Shown here: positions 40,587-44,387 of the stretch, one piece after another | Numbering within the stretch: position 1 is the first letter of the stretch | Layout of the letters: the number at the start of each line of letters is the position of its first letter | Source of the DNA: Phenylobacterium sp. | GTDB taxonomy: Bacteria > Pseudomonadota > Alphaproteobacteria > Caulobacterales > Caulobacteraceae | Assembly: GCF_016793225.1 (NCBI RefSeq) | Contig: NZ_JAEUMN010000155.1 | Span: 1-44,387 of the forward strand | Length of the DNA: 44,387 nucleotides | Direction of reading: 5' to 3' | Position numbers and translations under genes: made by a program | The notes under the pieces: model-generated | Seen by the model: the letters and a program-made list of their open reading frames with translations, nothing else | Told to the model about the DNA's origin: nothing | The model's database searches: none

Positions 40587-41207
40587 TCAGCCGCGCGGGC
40601 GCAAGCCGTCCGAGATCAGGGTGATGAACGATTGCGCCACCTCGTCGGCGCTCAGGTCCCCCTGCGGGTCGAACCACTTGGGCATCCAAGACAGAGAGCC
40701 GAGGATCCAGAACTCCGTGAACTTGGGGTCCACGGGCGCGATCGACCCGTCAGCCATCCCTTCGCGGATGTAGCCGCGCATGCGCTGCTCGAGCTGCTTC
40801 GCCCGGCCGCTGATCGCCTTTCGGTGTTCGTCCGTCAGCGCGCCGAGGTTGTCCAGGATCGCGTAGGTCTCGGCATTGGGGTTGATGTGGAACTTCACGA
40901 AGTGCTCGATCTTCTCGAGCCCGTTGGTTCCGGCCCCGTCGGCGTGATCGTAGGCGGCCTCAGCGAGGTCGAGCGCCCGCTCGTAGCATTTCAACAGCAA
41001 GTCTTCCTTGCTGCTCGTGTAGTGGTAGAGCGCCTGCTTCGTGATGTTGAGGACGCTGGCGACGTCCGCGAGCGACAAACCCTCGTAGCCGTGCTTGTTC
41101 AGCATGACCGAGGCGACGCTCACGAGGGCCCGAAGCTTCAGTTCCCGCTGGCGAAGCCGCGACTGCGCCCGTTCCGCCTCCGCGGCCGCCCAGCCGTTGG
41201 AGATCAT
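40587..41207 (-). CDS. TetR-family regulator of the catabolic cluster
   Basis: A 206-residue TetR protein. The N-terminal DNA-binding domain covers ALVSVASVMLNKHGYEGLSL with ADVASVLNITKQALYHY, and the C-terminal helices resemble TetR members controlling fatty-acid and acyl-CoA genes. The position, divergent from the MFS/acyl-CoA dehydrogenase operon and convergent to the enoyl-CoA hydratase, suggests control of both units. The frame continues to TTG 41213; ATG 41207 is preferred. A CoA thioester is a plausible effector (inference). Confidence 0.87.
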   Translation of the reverse strand: MISNGWAAAEAERAQSRLRQRELKLRALVSVASVMLNKHGYEGLSLADVASVLNITKQALYHYTSSKEDLLLKCYERALDLAEAAYDHADGAGTNGLEKIEHFVKFHINPNAETYAILDNLGALTDEHRKAISGRAKQLEQRMRGYIREGMADGSIAPVDPKFTEFWILGSLSWMPKWFDPQGDLSADEVAQSFITLISDGLRPRG

Positions 41208-41339
41208 GCTCAAGGTGTCGTCCTCTCAAAATCCACCCGCGGCCTGCCGCGGACTCACTCGCCAATTCATCTTTTGTTGCCGACGGGTAAGTCGCATGCA
41301 TCGCCCGAACGACGCAAGTTGCCAGAGAGATGATCGCAA

Positions 41340-41368
41340 TTGACGCTCGGCAAGCAAACTCCTAGCGT
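41340..41368 (+). promoter_or_regulatory. Possible sigma-73-type promoter for the MFS/dehydrogenase operon
   Basis: TTGACGC at 41340 matches the Caulobacter -35 element; 14-15 bases further lies CCTAGCGTC, a partial match to GCTANAWC. It sits about 40-65 bases upstream of the MFS start. Weak prediction. Confidence 0.3.
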
Positions 41369-41404
41369 CGTCCCGGCGCGGAATAGTCGTCGGGGGAGGA
41401 ATGC

Positions 41405-42757
41405 ATGGACGACCGATCCACGGCGTCGCTCTGGCGGCTGGCGGCGTACTCGCTGCCGGCGATCGGTCTCGCCATGCTCACGGGGCCGATCCTGGTCTTT
41501 CTGCCGAACTACTACGCCACCGAGATCGGGCTCTCGCTGGGCGCCGTCGGCGGCGTCTTCTTCCTCGCGCGCTGCTGGGACGCCGTCAGCGACCTGATGG
41601 TGGGCGTGGCCTCGGACAAGACCCGCAGCCGCTGGGGGCGGCGGGCGCCGTGGGTCGCGCTGGGCGCCCCGGTCCTGTGCCTGGCCGTCTACATGGTGTG
41701 CCTGCCGCCGGACGGCGTCGGGACGCTCTACCTGCTCGTGTGCCTTGTGGCCGTCTACACCGCCTGGACGGCGGTCCAGATCCCCTACACGGCCTGGGGC
41801 GCGGCGATCTCGAACGACTACAAGATCCGCAGCCGCGTCTTCGGCCTGCGTGAAGCCTGCACCGTCATCGGCTCGCTGGCCACGGTGGTGGTCCCATTCC
41901 TCGTGACGGGCGTACCGTCGCCGCCGCTTGATCAGGTGATCGCCATCATCGGGATCGCCGTGATCGGGGTCCTCGTCGCGGCCATCCCGCTCGCCCTGGC
42001 CTTCGGTCCGCCCGCCCGCCTGGAGCCTCCGGCGACCAGCGGCGCCTGGCAGGCCATCCGGCGGCTTCCGCGCAACGCGCCGTTCCTGCGATCCCTGGCG
42101 ATCAATCTCCTCTTCACCAGCAGCCTGATGACCTTCACCGCCGGGATCCTCTTTTACCTGAACGCCGTCCTGGAGCTCGAAGAGGTGTTCCTCCAGCTGC
42201 TGCTTCTGCAGCAGCTCGCGACGATCGCTTCGGTCCCCGGGGTGCTTTGGCTCGCCGATCGACTTGGGCGCCATCGCGCCCTCGCGGCAGGGTGCCTGGG
42301 GGTGGGCGGGGGCTTCCTCGCGCTGGCCATCGTCCCTGCGGGGGTCTTCCTCCCCGCGGCCGCCGCCCTGGTCGTTGTGGGGTGCTCGGCGGGCGCGCTG
42401 TTCGTGCTCATGCCGTCGCTTGCCGCCGACGCCATCGACTACGGCGCCGTGAGGGGCCTTGGCGCCCAGGGTGGACTGTACATGTCGGTGTTCAGTCTCG
42501 TCTCGAAGGCCGCGACCGCCGCTGCCATCGGGGTGGCGCTGCCGGCGCTTCAGGCCGCCGGCTTCGACCCGCGCGCGCCGGCGACGCCGGAGGGTGCGCA
42601 GGCGCTCCGCACCATCTGCCTCTTCCTGCCCTGCGGTCTGCTGGCGGTGGGCGGGGTCGTCGCCTGGACGCACCCGCTGAGCCGACAACGCCACGACTTG
42701 ATCGTGCGCCGCCTGGAGCGTCTGCGTCGGCGCGCCGGCGTGGCCGCGGCCGGATGA
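41405..42757 (+). CDS. MFS transporter, GPH (glycoside/cation symporter) family
   Basis: A 450-residue membrane protein with about twelve helices. After helix 2 come the DKTRSRWGRRAPW loop and IPYTAWGAAIS, signatures of the MelB-like GPH cation symporters; DRLGRHRA is in the sixth/eighth loop. GPH members import sugars, but alphaproteobacterial relatives carry other organic compounds. GGGGGAGGA precedes ATG 41405. The stop overlaps the acyl-CoA dehydrogenase (ATGA). It would move the compound taken up by the TBDR across the inner membrane. Confidence 0.88.
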   Translation: MDDRSTASLWRLAAYSLPAIGLAMLTGPILVFLPNYYATEIGLSLGAVGGVFFLARCWDAVSDLMVGVASDKTRSRWGRRAPWVALGAPVLCLAVYMVCLPPDGVGTLYLLVCLVAVYTAWTAVQIPYTAWGAAISNDYKIRSRVFGLREACTVIGSLATVVVPFLVTGVPSPPLDQVIAIIGIAVIGVLVAAIPLALAFGPPARLEPPATSGAWQAIRRLPRNAPFLRSLAINLLFTSSLMTFTAGILFYLNAVLELEEVFLQLLLLQQLATIASVPGVLWLADRLGRHRALAAGCLGVGGGFLALAIVPAGVFLPAAAALVVVGCSAGALFVLMPSLAADAIDYGAVRGLGAQGGLYMSVFSLVSKAATAAAIGVALPALQAAGFDPRAPATPEGAQALRTICLFLPCGLLAVGGVVAWTHPLSRQRHDLIVRRLERLRRRAGVAAAG

Positions 42758-43911
42758 GTGCGACCATGACACAGCCCGCCCCAGACGACGAAAGCCTGGA
42801 CATCTTCCGCCGCTCCGCATCGCGCTTCTTCGAGGCCGAGGCGGGTCCCGACGTGGTCGCCGCCTGGCGCGCCGCCGGCGCCGTGCCGCGCACCTTCTGG
42901 TCGGCCGCGGCGCGGGCCGGCCTGTTGGGCGTCTCGGTGCCGGAGGCCTACGGCGGCGGCGGCGGCGACTTCCGCCATGAAGCCGCCCTGGCGTACGAGA
43001 TCTACCGCCGGGGGCTCGACGCCTTCGCCCTGCCGCTGCACAACGCCATGATCGCCCCCTATCTGGTGAGCTTCGGCACGGAGGCCCAGAAGCAGCGCTG
43101 GCTCCCCGGAATGGCGGACGGGCGGCTCATCTCCGCGATAGCCATGACCGAGCCCGGCGCGGGCTCCGACCTGCAGGGGATCAGATCGCGGGCGGTGCGC
43201 GATGGCGACGACTACGTCATCACCGGCCAGAAGACCTTCATCAGCAACGGGCAGACCGCCAACCTCGTCCTCGTCGTCTGCAAGACGGACCCCGACAACG
43301 GCGCGAAGGGGGTCTCGCTGTTTGTGGTCGAGACCGATCAGGCGCCCGGCTTTCGGCGCGGCCGCAAGCTTGAGAAGCTCGGCCTCGAGGCGGCCGACAC
43401 CTCCGAGCTGTTCTTCGACGAGGTGCGGGTGCCTGCCGCGAACCTGCTGGGGGAGGCGGAAGGCCGCGGCTTCTACCAGCTCATGGACAAGCTGGCCCAG
43501 GAGCGGCTGCTGATCGCCATCCAGGGACTGGGAACCCTTGAGCGGGCGCTCGCCGAGACCGTCGCCTACGTGAAGTCGCGCGAGGCCTTCGGCAAGCCGC
43601 TTCTGGAGTTCCAGAACACCCAGTTCAAGCTCGCCGAATGCAAGACCGAGGCGACCGTGGCGCGGGTTTTCGTGGACCATTGCACGGCCCTGCACCTTGA
43701 GGGACGGCTAGATGCGACCACGGCCTCCATGGCGAAGCTCTGGGTGACCGAGGCCCAGTGCCGGATCGTCGACGAGTGTCTGCAGTTGCACGGCGGCTAT
43801 GGCTACATGCTCGAGTACCCCATCGCCCGCATGTACCGCGACAGCCGCATCCAGCGGATCTACGGCGGCACCAACGAGATCATGAAGCTCTTGATCGCGA
43901 GGAGCCTGTAG
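42754..43911 (+). CDS. Acyl-CoA dehydrogenase
   Basis: A 385-residue FAD enzyme. AMTEPGAGSDL and GQKTFISNG form the flavin/substrate region, and the C-terminal RIYGGTNEIMK ends the fold. The YEGT Glu of short- and medium-chain enzymes is Gly here; Glu250 in AQERL is the likely catalytic base, as in long-chain and isovaleryl-CoA dehydrogenases. It would introduce a 2,3-double bond in an acyl-CoA, feeding the enoyl-CoA hydratase encoded in the partner operon. ATG 42754 overlaps the MFS stop. The first in-frame Met pair (MSATMTQ) leaves ATG 42766 as an alternative. Confidence 0.9.
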   Translation: MSATMTQPAPDDESLDIFRRSASRFFEAEAGPDVVAAWRAAGAVPRTFWSAAARAGLLGVSVPEAYGGGGGDFRHEAALAYEIYRRGLDAFALPLHNAMIAPYLVSFGTEAQKQRWLPGMADGRLISAIAMTEPGAGSDLQGIRSRAVRDGDDYVITGQKTFISNGQTANLVLVVCKTDPDNGAKGVSLFVVETDQAPGFRRGRKLEKLGLEAADTSELFFDEVRVPAANLLGEAEGRGFYQLMDKLAQERLLIAIQGLGTLERALAETVAYVKSREAFGKPLLEFQNTQFKLAECKTEATVARVFVDHCTALHLEGRLDATTASMAKLWVTEAQCRIVDECLQLHGGYGYMLEYPIARMYRDSRIQRIYGGTNEIMKLLIARSL

Positions 43912-44387
43912 CCACCGGGACGCCGGCTGACTGAGTGGCGGTGAGCGCAGTCAGGCGCTGAGCTGTCTCCGCCCCGACGCCTAGGCGCCTGGGTCCGGCG
44001 TACCGGTCCCGATGCCTGCTCGATGATGGGCCCGGCAGTCCCCCGTATCGAGGCGCGGGTGGCGCGGCCTATGGACGGGCCAGGGCCCCGCTTGTCGCGG
44101 CCCTGGAGGCGCCTGCTATTGAGGCCCAGGCGGCGCCCGTTCGCAACTGTCCGGCTAGCGGTAGCCGGTAGCGGCTGCGGTGCTGGCGTGAGCGCCAGCC
44201 AGTTAGGAGCCTCAGCGCTGATGGGCGTCCTGGGATCCGGCGTCTAACAGTCCCAACGCGGCGCCGACCTTCTCCAGGCGCTGTTCGACCTGACACCATC
44301 CGAGGCTTGTCGATGGCGGGGCCACCGTCGCCGAAGCCCCCATCCGTTTCGGTGTCTACGACCACACCGTTCTCCGCCGCGCGCCTC
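43912..44387. other. Intergenic end of window, no recognisable gene
   Basis: Short open frames here lack ribosome sites and recognisable motifs. Structures seen: CTGACTG/CAGTCAG arms at about 43927-43954, possibly the terminator of the dehydrogenase operon; a perfect 7-bp tetraloop hairpin GCTGGCG-TGAG-CGCCAGC at 44182-44199; and GGTAGC-type short repeats around 44151-44175. A gene may begin past the window edge. Confidence 0.4.

Noticed and set aside
44069-44365. 98-codon open frame at the right end, minus strand
   Set aside because: No recognisable motif, no ribosome site, and composition of non-coding frames.
1-44387. CRISPR arrays, rRNA, tRNA, complete insertion sequences or prophage genes
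   Set aside because: No regularly spaced repeats, no cloverleaf or rRNA motifs and no transposase or phage proteins were seen on reading both strands; small RNAs without strong motifs could be missed.

Overview
The window is about 44 kb of GC-rich DNA (roughly 70% by eye). It carries four TonB-dependent receptors (TBDRs), many 4-base stop/start overlaps, and sugar-acid and acyl-CoA catabolic genes. A XylX-type dehydratase and alphaproteobacterial-style Zur boxes point to a free-living alphaproteobacterium, most likely Caulobacterales (Caulobacter/Phenylobacterium-like) or a relative. This is inferred from gene content only; no rRNA or tRNA gene was seen.

Region A (1-17.4 kb) is a sugar and glycan utilisation locus. 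A Gfo/Idh/MocA oxidoreductase and a BadF-type sugar kinase are followed by a TetR regulator and a TBDR. The oxidoreductase and the TBDR share a palindromic operator, TAGTG-N2-CACTA. A tightly coupled minus-strand operon follows: aldose dehydrogenase, FucU-like mutarotase, lactonase, XylX-like 2-keto-3-deoxypentonate dehydratase, TIM-barrel protein. It is divergent from a UxaA-family sugar-acid dehydratase and a 2-oxoglutarate-semialdehyde-type aldehyde dehydrogenase. Together these form a complete non-phosphorylative route from a pentose to 2-oxoglutarate. Next come a GntR/FCD regulator and a GH172 (DUF2961) glycosidase, a family that includes alpha-D-arabinofuranosidases. A second operator, TRRCATGYYA, lies in front of both the pathway and the GH172 gene. 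The simplest reading is a D-arabinose/D-arabinan utilisation system. A type I sulfatase and a DUF1330 protein close the region.

Region B (17.6-32.4 kb) is a zinc-starvation island with three Zur-like boxes (TGTTAT-N3-ATAACA). Box 1 precedes a small secreted protein, a LolD/FtsX-type ABC pair with a His-rich loop, and a DUF3299 protein. Box 2 precedes a previously unmarked 51-residue Cys-rich peptide, a MerC-domain protein, a COG0523 metallochaperone GTPase and a NiCoT-family transporter. Box 3 precedes an unusual operon of TBDR, two ABC-2/DUF3526 permeases, an ABC ATPase and a second TBDR. A PhoD-type alkaline phosphatase sits inside the island on the other strand.

Region C (32.4-35.9 kb) holds a methyltransferase with an Rrf2-family regulator and its 23-bp operator, a thiolase-like protein without the nucleophilic Cys, and a small recombinase-tail-like protein.

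Region D (35.9-44 kb) is a catabolic cluster: TBDR, alpha/beta hydrolase, VOC protein, enoyl-CoA hydratase, a divergent TetR regulator, an MFS/GPH transporter and an acyl-CoA dehydrogenase. It suggests uptake and CoA-dependent breakdown of an unidentified acyl or ester compound. The last ~475 bases contain no recognisable gene.
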